A stretch of 64,000 nucleotides of DNA from Turritopsis dohrnii (lineage: Eukaryota > Cnidaria > Hydrozoa > Anthoathecata > Oceaniidae), in NCBI GenBank assembly GCA_027922465.2, contig BQMF02000284.1:372001-436000 (forward strand), given 5' to 3'. Shown one piece after another: positions 9,528 through 21,589 of this stretch (positions within the stretch are counted from its first letter, which is position 1; every line of letters begins with the position of its first letter). The notes beneath the pieces were generated by a model. It saw only the letters and a program-made list of their open reading frames with translations, was not told the origin of the DNA and did not search any database. Position numbers and translations under genes: made by a program.

Positions 9528-12157
9528 ATATGTATGTGATTCTTCTATCTTTTATCTAATATTTTTTTAAGATGTCTTGGTTGTACCAGTTTTTTTACTC
9601 GATTTCCAGAGCTACATTGTGGCCCACCGACTAATAAAGCCAGATCACAAACATGTGTTGTTACTGTCATCCGACCGACCTATTTTGTGCCAACGTTTTT
9701 TGTAATACTTGTCGGTGGCCATGAAAGTTTTGAATATTGAGTCAAAAACTCTGCCTCTACAAAAATTTGTTCACTGTAATAGTATCTTCCTTTAAAATGG
9801 GTATGAAAGTTATATGGTGCTTTATGTGTTGAATACAGGCAGACAATGGATTTAGCTCTACGTTATTTTTGTATTTTTAACAAACTGACCCTACGTTAAA
9901 TTTGAAATTAATACCACATAATTTGTGATACCTGTCTTGATGGACTTGATTTTCACATTACTAAAATTGAGCAATCTTTTTTCATGGGTGGCTAATTGAA
10001 AATATAAACCCTTTGTGTTGCCAAAAATATGAATGATCATAAAAACCTTCATGTATTGCATGTAAGTCCTTCAACAAACAACTTTCTGCTATCTACTCTT
10101 GAGTTTCGAATAACTGGGGTGGGATGATTGAATTCGGAGAAAAATTCCACCCAAAAACAAGCAGTTCCATTTATTTAAATTTGAAAAGTTTTTCAAAACC
10201 CCAGCCAAAGATAATTTAGACATATTAAATTGTTAAGCGTAATTTCTGATAAAACTGAAAAATTTTCAATGATGGAGTTATGATGAAAGTTTTTCTCTGC
10301 TTTCTTCAGCACATAGCTTGATTTAGGGACAATTTTCTTTTATATCTGCGAGGGAAGCATACATAATTGCGAAATAGCTTGTATCTATATTTAGAATCGA
10401 ATGCACATGAAACATAGTTTCAATAATATAGATAGAAATTAACACACTGACTTTTTCCACCCACCCCATTTTATTTTGAGCAAAAATTCCATCCATCCTG
10501 TTTTTATTCCACCCACCCTGTTTATCAATCACAACGAATTTTCCCACCCACACTGATTATTCGAAACTTGAGATTACATTTTGTATACACAGACTTTGGT
10601 AGTGAAGCGACATTCAGCTAACTACTATATAACTTGTTCTAAGTTCATATATAATTGCTTTATATTCATACCAACACCAATTAAGCTAAAAGTATGAGAA
10701 AATCTGTGCACAAGTATGCTTTAGGTACTACTTTAACTGCTTTTTCTTACATCTCATTTGGAATTTTAGTCTAAATAACCAGATTTTAGTTTTCTCTAAA
10801 ACATAGTGTATTTCATTGTAATAAATATATATAGTTACTTAATTTAAGATTTCTTATTTAAATTATTTCCCTTTTCCTAACTACGCATCATTACCCTTAC
10901 TCTGGGTTCTTTGTTTTTTTTTTTAGTTTTTTTTTTTTGTCCTGCTAATCCTTCTAATCCAAATTCTCAGTGCTTCCTTTCCTGGCCGTTTTTTTAGCTT
11001 TTTACATTTTAGTTCATAGTGTGTATTTGAATAAAATTATTTTATATGCACCTAATTTTTGCACTTATATGAGACTCAAAAATCGATTCAAAAAAATAAG
11101 AAAAGCGATCCAAAAGAATCGGAAAAGCGAGTCATTAGAATCGGAAAAGCGATTTTTTAAATCGAACTTTAGCTTCAAATAATCGTAAAATCGATTTAAT
11201 GTAATCTAATCAATTTTATGAAATTTTGATTTCATAAAGATTTCTTTGTCAGAATCGATGATAATTATTTTTTAAATTACAAGATTAAATGATTCGTAAA
11301 CAAGAACCAAATGGTGGAAAACGGTATTATTAAACTGGCGCAATATGAATTGATACAAAAACACCATCCATCTGGAAATAGATTTTTAAGACTAAAGGCT
11401 GTTTTCCACTTTCGAAAAATTTAATGGGGAAAGAAAAAAATGAATACTAGAGAAAGAATGTGATTGGATCTTTTGCTAATGTAACTTAATTAATAACTTA
11501 ATTAATAACCAGAATTTATAACAAAAGATAATTCTGAGATATAAAGAGATATACTAATATATGAGCTGCAAAACATATTTTAAAGACAAATGTGCATCAA
11601 AGAAACAAATTATTTTTCGAAAAAAAATGAAAATGAAAACTAAAAATCGTTGATATCGCCATATTAAGATTATTTGTTTACAACGTAGATTCCATATTTC
11701 TATATGTGACCCTCCACAAGGGATTTTGATAATAAACAATGTAAATAAAATAAAGTAACGGTATTTCGTTTGAAAATGAAAAGTAGGATTCACTTAATTA
11801 CTATGTTTCGTTTCATTCAACGTCTATGTATGTTTATATTTTATTACTGTAAATCATGCTTTATTCTTAACTATTTCTTAGAGGTTTTCTGTCACTCACA
11901 AACGGTAAATACTTGGTTAGGTAGTTTTTGATTTAGTTCTCTCGGTCATTTTAATAATGACGAAGATGATTAATAATAGACCTTAGCACTTTCACTTACT
12001 TTGATACAGATTTTGATTATTTTTCAGTTTATAAATGGTATAAACATGCATATATATCCAGATATAATATTTAGAATGTCATCTATATGCATTATTTGAG
12101 CCAGTGAAACTATTCAATGATCTGAAACATCCCCCAAAATCGAAATCAACAAAATAT
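9528..12157. other. Gene-less interior of the large element
   Basis: No coding sequence is supportable here. It contains one MITE (10098-10572) and a patch near 11087-11155 where agaatcggaaaagcga is repeated about three times with divergence. The rest is low-complexity AT-rich DNA. Confidence 0.6.
10098..10572. mobile_element. MITE with TTGAGTTTCGAATAA ends
   Basis: Inverted termini match: ttgagtttcgaataac...gtggg at the left, and the complement of ccca...attattcgaaacttgaga at the right. The interior is A/T-rich with repeated 'ttccaccca' tracts and no coding capacity. The size is about 475 bp. The target duplication is not clear. Confidence 0.6.
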
Positions 12158-13000
12158 AATACTTTAATCGGAGAAACTTTCGCGAGAGAAACTTTCGCGA
12201 ATTTCGCGAATTCGAGCCTTTTTCGCGAAAGTTTATCCCGCGAAAAATTTAAAATCGCTCATTCGCGAAAGTTTATCTCGCGAAATTTTGCTCTTATTTC
12301 CAATTCGCGAAAGTTTATCCAGTAAAATTTCGATTTGCAATTGTTAAAATTTTTTAGCTACCAAAATGTCGGAGATCTATTTCAAAACCTATGTATATAA
12401 AGGAGGGAAAGATTTGCCAATTTGATCTTCTTGAAAGCATTTTTTTTTTCTTGTAACAAATCAGTCATATTTTGATACACAGACTGTCAAATATTATTTA
12501 TGTAAAAATGTTTTTCAGTCGTCGATAATGACAATATCAGTTGATTCCTTTCCCTGTAGTATATTATCTCCGATTCGCGGTTTCTTTAGTATGAGTATGA
12601 CAATGGCGGCGACGATGAGGAGTGGGGACCAGAAGGTGATAGAAATGTTTTTGATGACGTTTTCAACGAACTTGACGATGAACAATCTTTGTAGTTCTTT
12701 AACTAATTTTATCTTCATTTTTATTTGTAGTGAACGAACAATACAGATTCGAATGCATGCATTTTGTCAATTTTCTGCATGGAAAATTCCTTTGTTTTCT
12801 AAAAACTTTCCTAAATTTTCAAAAAATTCCTTCATTCGCGAAAGTTTATCTCGCGAAAATTTATCAAATTCTTCATTCGCGAAAGTTTATCTTGCGAAAT
12901 TTTGCGACTTTTCCAATTCGCGAAAGTTTATCCAAAACATTTCGCGAATTTTTGACCTCGCGAAAGTTTCTCCCGCGAAAGTTTCTCCGATTAAAGTATT
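12158..13000. mobile_element. 843-bp MITE with TTCGCGAAAG subrepeats
   Basis: Perfect inverted ends aatactttaatcggagaaac/complement lead into arrays of ttcgcgaaagtttatc on both sides (12170-12320 and 12833-12990). TA dinucleotides flank the core cttTAATCGG...CCGATTaaag, consistent with a TA target. The interior keeps an exon-like acidic reading frame (12590-12694). It is probably a deletion derivative of an autonomous transposon. Confidence 0.75.
12590..12694 (+). pseudogene. Retained acidic C-terminal exon of a transposase
   Basis: After a good acceptor (tttctttag) there are 34 codons and then TAG. The peptide is very acidic (Y-E-Y-D-N-G-G-D-D-E-E-W-G-P at the start, N-E-L-D-D-E-Q-S-L at the end). 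The style resembles the last exon of the PIN-nuclease transposon gene at 20626-20712 (D-D-D-D-D...D-L-I-D-E-L). I infer a leftover 3' exon of the parent transposase. The parent cannot be named. Confidence 0.5.
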
Positions 13001-13468
13001 CAGTTCCTTGAGAGATTTTGTGCTCAATATCCAGTTTCATTACGCTTTCAAAAAAACTGGTACAAGGTTGAAATTTTTTGTATGTTAAAATTTACTCTTT
13101 CGGCTTTTAGAAAAACCAAACACCAAAGCCAGGAAAATTCATTATCACATGAAAATCCTTAATACAAATTTGACGGCAAAATCAGTCAAAATTTGCTATA
13201 CTTGTTTGAAGTGCGAAACAGCATCACAAACATCAACTTCTGTAGATATAACCTGATGAAAGCTGAGCTTCGACCTTCCCAGAATATTTTTTGCTACTTC
13301 CATTTACTTCATGTTTATTTATTTATTGATTTTTGGCATTTGAAAAAGCGCCTTTTGTTCATTTTTGCTGGGCGTTGAAAAAAACTTTCCGCCATCATGA
13401 AAACTCGCGAATTTTGAACTATCGAACTGCGCATGCTCACAATAAACGCCGCTTAGGAAACAGACGTG

Positions 13469-15580
13469 CATCAATAATCTTTTTACTTAGATTCAAAATT
13501 GCCTGTGTGGTAGATTTCCCTTTCTGGAAGCCAAACTGGTTTTCAAAAAGAATATTATACCTAATTAGGAATTTAGTTATTTGTTGGTGCATGAGCTTTT
13601 CAAGAATTTTACTTAATAATGGTAAGAGAGAGATTGGTCTATAGTTCGTTACAGCTAATTTGGAACCACTTTTAAATGAAGGGATGACTTTAGCCAATTT
13701 AAGGTTATCAGGAAATATACCTGTAGTAAAAGAGTTGTTAAAAATTTGTGTAAGATAAGGTGTGATTATTGGCTCACTTAATTTTAGAATTTTTACAGAT
13801 ATGCCATAAATGTCTGGGGATTTTTTAATGTCCATAGAATGGATTAGTTTTTCTATTTCGTGTTCTTCAATAGGTTTTAAGTAAATTGAGTTGTGTAGTG
13901 GTTCACCTAGAAAATCTTTGGGTGATTTGTTAGATGCAGGTAGTTTTTCGAGGAGATCTGCTGATATATTAGAATAAAAGGAGCAAAATTTGTTAGCTAC
14001 GATCTGTTGGTTCATTATATATTTTCCATCTTCTTCTAGCATGATGTCTTGTTTAGCACTATATTTTTTCTGGTTTAATACATCTTTTATGTCAGTCCAA
14101 ACTTTTTTAGCGTTTGTTTGGTGTGTACGAAAGTAATGCAGGTAATGTTTTTTTTTTCGAAAGACGAATAGTTTTATTCAGAGTATTTCTGTATTTTGTG
14201 TAATGCTCATATTCTAGTGGATTTTTGGATTTTATGTAAGTTTTATAAATCTTATCTTTAGTTAGCGAACTTTTGACAGTTCCAGATGTAACCCATGGTT
14301 TCTGAGATTTTTTTCTTTGTTTTCTATTTTTGTGTTTGATTGGAGCATGTCTATTTACAACCTTAAGAAGTGTATTGTGAAAAGCAGTATATAGCCTATT
14401 TGTATCTGTACTCAGTTCAGGAAATTCTGTAAGCGGCCTGTTGCTTAAGTCATCTTTGAAAAGTTCAGGATTGAATTTGGAGAAGTCTCTGTAAGTTTCA
14501 TTTTGATTGGTTTGTTGTTTGTTAATTAGGTTCTTGATTATCAGAAAGTTAGGCAAGTGATCACTTATTTTTGAAATAAAGTTACCACTGATTGGTGATT
14601 CTGTTATGAAATTTGTATAGATATTGTCTAAAAGACTGGGTTTTTGTTTATTAACAAATCTAGTGGGTTGTACTATATGTGGTAAAAACAGGTTTTCATG
14701 CATTAGGGATAAGAATTCGCGAGTAGCCTTATTCTTTTGAAAGTTTAATAAGTTGATATTAAAATCACCACATAAAACAACTTTCGCTGAGGTTTTTTTA
14801 ATTTTAATCATGGTCTGAGTTAGGTGTTCAAGAAATTTAGTATTAACTTGGGTTGGATGCCTATATAATGTGCCAACAATTATATTTGGTTTATTTGGTA
14901 TAACAATTTCAAGCCATGAGGATTGAAATTCTTCATTGTCTGTGTGAAATTGTATTTCCAGATCTTTTCGAGGGAGAAAATTTAATTTAGTCGATACATA
15001 AAAACCACATCCACTTTTGAGCGTTGTGCCACTAGTTCCATAAAAATTTTGATAATCATTAAGAATTCCTGGGGAACAGTTTTTCCTATATGAGCCATTC
15101 CAAGTTTCAGTAAGAGCTACAATGTCAAAATGGTAGTCTAAGCTATTAAGTAGTATTTCTAATTTGTCAAAATTGCAGTTAAGAGATTGTATGTTAGAGT
15201 GAAGAATACTTAAATTGTTATTTTCCTTTAAATTTAAATTTGCTTTTCTCTTGTGGAAGTCGTGAACATCATAATATTTAAAGTCTACATGCTGAGATGC
15301 TGTATCCTCTTCAGATTCCACATCTAAACTTAGGTGAGAATTTGAGTTTAAAATGTGGCTATATTCTTGGATTAGGCTATCATGAGTGTTGATTTGATTT
15401 TTGTGTTGACATGCACAGTTAAAATTAGAATTAAATGTTATATAGGGCAATAAATTATCAATGTCTACCTCATGAAAGGGGAAATTTTTGATACAACTTG
15501 CACACATCCAATTAAAGTGCATATATGGAGATGTACATTTCTTGTGAACTAGGGAATTACATGTATTACAAGCATATATA
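13469..15580 (-). pseudogene. CR1-like LINE ORF2: PHD finger, endonuclease, RT start
   Basis: This is a retrotransposon protein that nicks DNA and reverse-transcribes its RNA. Upstream of the first in-frame Met (15522) a PHD-like finger is read (C-N-T-C...H-K-K-C...W-M-C-A-S-C). Next is an apurinic-type endonuclease: S-I-L-H-S-N-I-Q-S-L, A-L-T-E-T-W, G-D-F-N-I-N, and S-D-H-L-P-N-F near the end. Then the RT N-terminus follows (Y-R-P-I-S-L-L-P, F-Q-K-G-K-S-T). A frameshift lies in the A-run at about 14148-14158 (minus reading). At 13469 the frame is cut by the 9-kb element and resumes at 4510. The 5' end abuts the next transposon. Confidence 0.85.
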
Positions 15581-18500
15581 TTAGTATGGTAGATTTAGGT
15601 AATTTGTTGGAAAAAAATAATATAAAGCTGAGACTTTGCCAAGTTGCCCCAAATATATACAGAAGTAACCAAAAAAAATGCCCCGTCATGGGCATGAGTG
15701 GAAACCTGTTTTTTTTCGAGTATGCGCATGCGCTAAAGCCGAAAAAGGTTTTTGCTCCAAATCTGTACATATTATATACCATTCGTTAGCATTTTTTGTC
15801 CTGAGCAACTTTCTTAGTGGCAGGAACGTGTGAAAATGAAGTCATAAGATGTTATTCCCTTTTCAAGTCTAGTCTTAATGATTATGGAACAAAGTTATTC
15901 GATTCATATTCGTTTTTATGATTTCGAACTTAACAACGAACTAATTCGTGTCTGCTTAAATTCTAAAATGTTTTTAAAAGTCATTTGTATTGTTACCGTT
16001 GACATATCTATATCAATATTAAAATCGAATAGGTGTGTAAATTGGAATTTTTTATTTACCTATTGTTAAGAATGGCATCAGCAGAGGTTTGCATAATTTG
16101 TAAAGGAAGTAAACCGAGTGAAATGAATGTGGTTCAAGAAAAAGGTTTCAACAAGCTTGTGGAGATCAGTATAAAGAAGAAGGATGAAGAACTGCTTGCA
16201 GAGTTGAGGAAAATGAAGGAAGACGGAAGTAAAATACTAGTTCATCATGATTGTCGCAGGCGATTTACCGACCTTAGGAAGACAAACAAAGAAGACTCGG
16301 AGCCTCAGGCAAAACGAATGCGATCTTCTACAAATCTTTTACAGTTTGATTGGAAAACATGTTGTTTTCTTTGTGAAAAACCTGGACAGCGGAAGAAAGG
16401 AGAACAACTCCATCAAGTCAGCACAATTCCCATCCACCAGTCACTTATTAAACGTGCAAAGGAGCGGGATGATGACTGGGGCAGAACTGTTCTCCATCGC
16501 TTACAGTCGTGTATTGATTTGGTTGCAACGGAGGCAATATATCACTCAGATTGTTTAAGAGATTTTCGGCTAAAGACCTCAGACGTTAGACCGAAAAATT
16601 TAGAAATGACAGAATCATTTGACAAGATATGCGACTGGCTGGAAAGGTTTGGTGATACTGAGGTTTATTCTGTTAATGAGTTGTATAGCAAGATGGCAAA
16701 AGAGAATCAAAACTACTATTCCGTTAAGACATTTCGTGGGAAACTGAAGGAAAGGTATGGAGATCATGTATATTTCATTCAGAGTTCTGGTTGTAGAGGA
16801 GAACTAGTTTGCTTTAAAGAAATGAGCGATTATATTTTGAAAAAATTCAAGGAAGACAGTCATGACACAAAAGAGGGGGTGATTCGTGCAGCTGCCAAAC
16901 TAATCAAAGAAGATATCAGGGAAGCCAAATATGCAAACGAATTTTACCCTACTATTGAGAGTATATTGGACACCGAGAAATCTAGCCTAGTTCCAGACTC
17001 ATTAAAAAATTTCATGAAGTATCTCATTCCCTCGGATTTAAAACGTGAAAGCATTTCCCAATGTATCATTCAAGCAGCTAGACCAAGATCTTCTATTATG
17101 CCTATTCCTTTTGGTGTCGGCGTTGAACTTGATAAAACAATGGGATCTAAATGGCTGATCACGCATCTTCACAGGCTAGGATTTTCTGTATCTTATGACG
17201 AAGTATCACGATTCAAACAATCAGCAATTGCTAATAATGAAGATTTTGTAGAAAGAAATCAAGAACCAATATTTGCACAATGGGTTGCTGACAATGTTGA
17301 TCATGATATTGCAACATTGACAGGAAAAGGTACGTTCCATGGTATGGGAATGATATGCTCTTCTCGAAAGCCTGTGGATGTTGGTGCTATACCAAGAATG
17401 AAGAAGATACTTTCCACTTCATTTGCTAAAGAATATGGAGTTGAAATTGTTACCTATCAAAAAATTTGGTCCAAAGGCTTGACCCAATTGAAGTTTGATC
17501 CTCTTCCTGGCTTAAACCAACCATCGAGTAAATCAGCAATGGAGATGTATGATCTTTTATGGAAATCGGCACGCCTTTTTTCTCCATCTGAAAGGCCAAC
17601 ACCAAACTGGTCAGGTTTCATGCAGTCTGCAACGGTATCTAAAGGTTCCAGTACTGACAAGTCAGAAATCACATTTCTTCCCATCATTGATTTGCAACCT
17701 TCAGATGAAACATGTATTTACTCCACATTACTTTATGTAATTGACCAAGCAAAAAAATTGAATGTGGAAACACCCAGCATTACCTTTGACCAGCCTCTTT
17801 GGGTTAAGGCATTGGGCATAATATATTCTGAAAATCTTCAAATTGTGTGCAGATTGGGGGGTTTCCATACTCTCATGAGCTTTTTGGGAAGCATTGGTGT
17901 TTTGATGGCTGGATCAGGTTTGGAGGATTTACTTGCTGAAGTTTATGCAGAAAACAGTGTCAAACATATCATGTCTGGCAAAGCCATATCAAGAGCAATA
18001 AGAGCTCACATTCTTGTTGAATCAGCTTTGGCATGTTTATTACTCGAGGAGGTTGAGGATAGTATTCAATTTGAAGATTTGGAAAGATATTTCAAACTTT
18101 CACTTGAAGGAAAGCTTGCTGGAGATTTTTACCACGAGTTCGTTTCAAATAAAGTGTTTCAAAAGATCCAGCAAAGATTCGAAGTATTAAAACTTGAAAT
18201 GAAAGAAAGTACAAGAACTGCCAAGTTATGGCTCCATTATATGGAGTATGTGAATCTTGTCAAATTATTTGTCTTTGCAGAAAGAACATCTGATTGGGAA
18301 CTTCATCTGTTTGTACTGGAAAAGATGCTCAACTTATTCGCTGCGACTGGGCACACTAATTACGCCAAATGTGCTAGATTATATCTACAAGAAATGTCAA
18401 AATTACCGCAAAAGTATCCATGGTTGTATAAAGTCTTTATGAATGGAGACCATACCATCAGAAGAACATCAAAGAATTGGACGGGAATTTGGACTGACTT

Positions 18501-21240
18501 GGCGATTGAGCAAACGTTAATGCGTTCATTAAAATCAAAAGGAGGACTTACAGTTGGACGTGGGATGTCAGAAAGTGTTCGTCATCAATGGGTTCTCAGT
18601 TTGAGTTTTTCTGCTTATATTCATAATGCCATGGTTCAGGTTACAGGAGCATCGTACAAGTCAAGTGAACAACATCATGAGATGGGAGCTTCACGGATCA
18701 ATCAAGATCATAGAGATTTCCACAAGATTAAAGAATGGTTATCGGCTCGTAGCCCTTTCCGTGCGCCTGGAAAAGATTTGTATGCATTATCGAGCGGTTT
18801 AGTTTCAGTCAATGGGAAAGATCGTGTCATCAGCGAGGAATCAGAATCTATTGGTAAAGCAATCCAAAATGGTCTGAATGATGTTTTTTTCAACGATGCA
18901 TCAATTCGAAGAAAAGAAAAGATCATAACTTTAGATTCTCTGCTTAATAAATCATCAGCAAATGAAGAAACAGTTGCAAACCCAACGTTAATGTTCAACC
19001 GCATGGTAGCAGTTGCAGAACGAGAGGGTGATCTGGAATCGTTTTTTGAGTTCGAGTTCACTACAGAGCCAATGTCACTCTTCAAAAATGGAATGATGAG
19101 GAAGCCAGACAAGCCAGCGTTACGAAAGGTCATTATGCCTGATGAAAATTCAATTCAAAAAACTGGTATTCCTGTCACAAAAGGTATTGTGTTAGATGGA
19201 GGTGCACTGTTACACAGAGTACGCTGGGCTAGGGGAAAAGCGTTTTTTGAAGTGGCTGAAATATATTATATATACATCAAGAAGAATTATGACGAAGCCA
19301 AACTTGTTATTGTCTTCGATGGATATGACAACGAATCAATAAAAAGTCACGAACACATGCGCAGAAATGTCCTTCCTCAAAGTTGCGATGTTAAAATCTC
19401 CGCAGAGAACAAAATCCCGTTTACACAAGACAGATTTCTGAGCAACACAAGTAACAAGTCGTCATTCATCAAATTTTTGTCTCAGAAATTACAAGAGTGG
19501 AATGTTAATGTTATCAACTGTGATGGTGATGCAGATGCTACAATTGTCAAGACTGCACTGCAATATGCACAACAATCATCCGAGGCAATAGTAGTTGTTG
19601 CAGATGATACAGACGTCGCAGTAATGCTGGTTCACCACAGGAGCGATGGAATAGAGCTTGGAGTGTTCGGGATTCCTCTCGAAGAAGTAATGACATTAAA
19701 ACATACCTTCTATTCATCCATGCATTTTCGGGTTGCGACACTACATCAGCAATACATGGAAAAGGCAAGACGCAACTTTCAACAATTTTGGGAAATTCTG
19801 AAGTCGTTCGAGAACTTGCAGAAGTGATTGGCAGCCCCTGGAGCAATCAGGAAGAAGTTGGCAATATGCTTGCATACATGTATTCAAAATTTTGTATGGT
19901 GGAAATGAGAAGGATACGCTGAAAAGGCTTAGGTTCGCTTATTTTTCAGTATTATTAAAATAAACTGCATATTTGGAGTTAAGTTGGCACGGTAGTTAAT
20001 TTTGATTCGGTTTGTGTTTAATTTGTTGAAAAGTATGTTATTTATGACGATATTTGTTATCGTTTTTTAACTTAGTGATAGGCGCAAAAGATGTTAGCGT
20101 ATATTCTCTTTTTACAGGTATCGTAAATACATTGATATGGCATGCAAAGGTATCATCACACCTTAAAAACTACCTCCTAGCCAACGACCAGCATTTTATC
20201 ATGGTCTAAGATGTCATTACCAAATTATTGAATGGTCGCTACTAGAAAATTTGGAGATTTCAGCAACCGAGTGGGGATGGAAACTTACGAATGATGCTCT
20301 AGTTCCAATCATGAATGACTTGCAGATTGCCCCTGAATGTTTGACTAAAGTTATCAGATGTAAATGCAAGGTATTACACTTTCTAGAAGTATGTACACTC
20401 AAGAGTATTGGTTGATATTAGTGAGTTATATCACTTTTATAGCTTTCAACTAAAAAGCCCTGTGGTTCGAAAACGTGCACATGCAGAAAGTATGATATGG
20501 TCTGTTTATCTTCTTGTGCTGAGTGCTGTGGACTGGAATGTAACAATGCAGGGGTAACACCTTTTTCTTATGTCAAGCATCAAGCATCTGTTATTTAATA
20601 TTTAAGTTTCCCATATACTTATTAGATTGAAGCAAATGACGATGACATTGATGATGATGATGACATGGACGAAAATATATTCGATTTAATTGATGAACTT
20701 GCCAAAGATTAACATGATTATTGAATAACTATAAATCTATCATTCTCCCTGATCAATCCAGGTCCATCTTTATCGAAAAAAACACGTTCAACCCTTTCTC
20801 TGCCTTTATATGGAGTGTTTTACCATTTAATGTGAAAAAATGTCTCGACGTAGAGTTTTTTTCCAAATCATTATCATGAAAGGGTTATTAAGTTACTAGT
20901 AAAGGTGTTTAAAGTAAGTTTTGTTGCTATCACTGTCTTGACTTTTCAACAAAATAACATCTTATAACTTCATTTTCACACGTTCCTCCCACTAAGAAAG
21001 TTGCTCAGGATAAAAAATGCTAACGAATGGTATATAATGTGTACAGATTTGGAGCAAAAAAATTTTCGGCTTTAGCGCATGCGCATACTCGAAAAAAAAA
21101 CAGGTTTCCACTCATGCCCATGACGGGGCATTTTTTTTGGCTACTTCTGTATATATTTGGGGCAACTTGGCAAAGTCTCAGCTTTATATTATTTTTTTCC
21201 CACAAATGCCTTAAAATCACCTATATCTACCATACTATAT
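15580..21240. mobile_element. ~5.6-kb long-TIR transposon with PIN/FEN1-like gene
   Basis: Inverted repeats of about 260-280 bp (roughly 15583-15858 and 20953-21237) are almost identical. They include ggaaaaaaataatataaagc, the gcgcatgcgc palindrome, and ataagatgttatt at the inner edge. They enclose one plus-strand gene. The outer ends are approximate because similarity fades rather than stopping. One side abuts the LINE 5' end and the other cuts a piggyBac fragment. I cannot match it to a named superfamily. Confidence 0.75.
16072..20712 (+). pseudogene. Large Zn-finger/PIN-nuclease transposon protein, broken near 3' end
   Basis: The start ATG at 16072 opens a ~1,240-codon frame. N-terminal Cys/His pairs (C-I-I-C near residue 7, H-H-D-C near 61, C-C-F-L-C near 98, H-S-D-C near 164) suggest zinc binding. 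A long helical middle has no recognised motif. From about residue 1040 a PIN/FEN1-like acidic set appears: L-D-G-G, V-F-D-G-Y, D-G-D-A-D-A, A-D-D-T-D-V. After a 1-nt frameshift near 19703, H-A-F-S-G-C-D-T-T-S-A follows, then a second frameshift near 19880. Further exons lie at 20118-20370 (TAA at 20164), 20443-20553 (Cys-rich C-T-C-R-K...C-N-N-A-G) and 20626-20712 (acidic tail). The family is common and uncharacterised in cnidarians; a role as transposase is inference. Confidence 0.7.
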
Positions 21241-21588
21241 GTCTTGCATGTAAGTTTGTTTGCTCAACAATGTAGTCGCAAAGTTGATCAGTAACAAACA
21301 TTTCAAAAAGTTCATGCGGTTCAGTTGCAGCAATGTTTGGATTTATCCAGGTTCAGCAATAAAGACTTGGTGATCAGGAGAGCTATTACCTAGAGTTGGT
21401 TGCTGTTGTTGCTCCTCTTCTTCCACCTCAGTTTCTGATTCTGACTCTGAATCACTGCATTCTGTATAAAGTATCTTCAGAAACTTAGGAAACAACAGAG
21501 TCGCTTTGTAAGATAAATGAGAGTGCTTCTTCAGCAGTAAAAGCTTTTTTTTCTTTGAGGAAGACGTTGTTTTACTGCTATACAACAT
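21237..21588 (-). pseudogene. piggyBac transposase N-terminal remnant
   Basis: The minus strand reads M-L-Y-S-S-K, a Lys-rich stretch, a strongly acidic block (S-D-S-E-S-E-S-E-T-E-V-E-E-E-E) and a Pro/Asn linker. After a frameshift near 21345 it reads E-P-H-E-L-F-E-M-F-V-T-D-Q-L and then I-V-E-Q-T-N. An acidic start followed by F-x-x-F-x-x-x-x-L...I-V-x-x-T-N is typical of piggyBac transposases. The catalytic part is missing because the PIN-nuclease transposon is inserted at its end. Confidence 0.5.
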
Positions 21589-21589
21589 T

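Larger units (their letters stand above)
4511..13468. mobile_element. Large TIR element inserted in the LINE, itself full of insertions
   Basis: The terminal sequences are imperfect inverted repeats. The left end reads acgactgttt...gcggcg...ttattgtgagcatgcgcag, and the right end reads the reverse complement with a few changes and a short gap. It sits exactly where the LINE reverse transcriptase is cut in two. Its body contains the HECT/integrase transposon (4859-9527) and MITEs at 10098-10572 and 12158-13000. Removing them leaves about 3 kb with no coding capacity that I can see, so it is probably non-autonomous. The target duplication could not be resolved. Confidence 0.6.

Noticed and set aside
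12104..13088. Several plus-strand frames of 60-190 codons
   Set aside because: They read the TTCGCGAAAG subrepeats (repeating S-R-K-F-I, R-E-S-L) of the MITE and are not genes.
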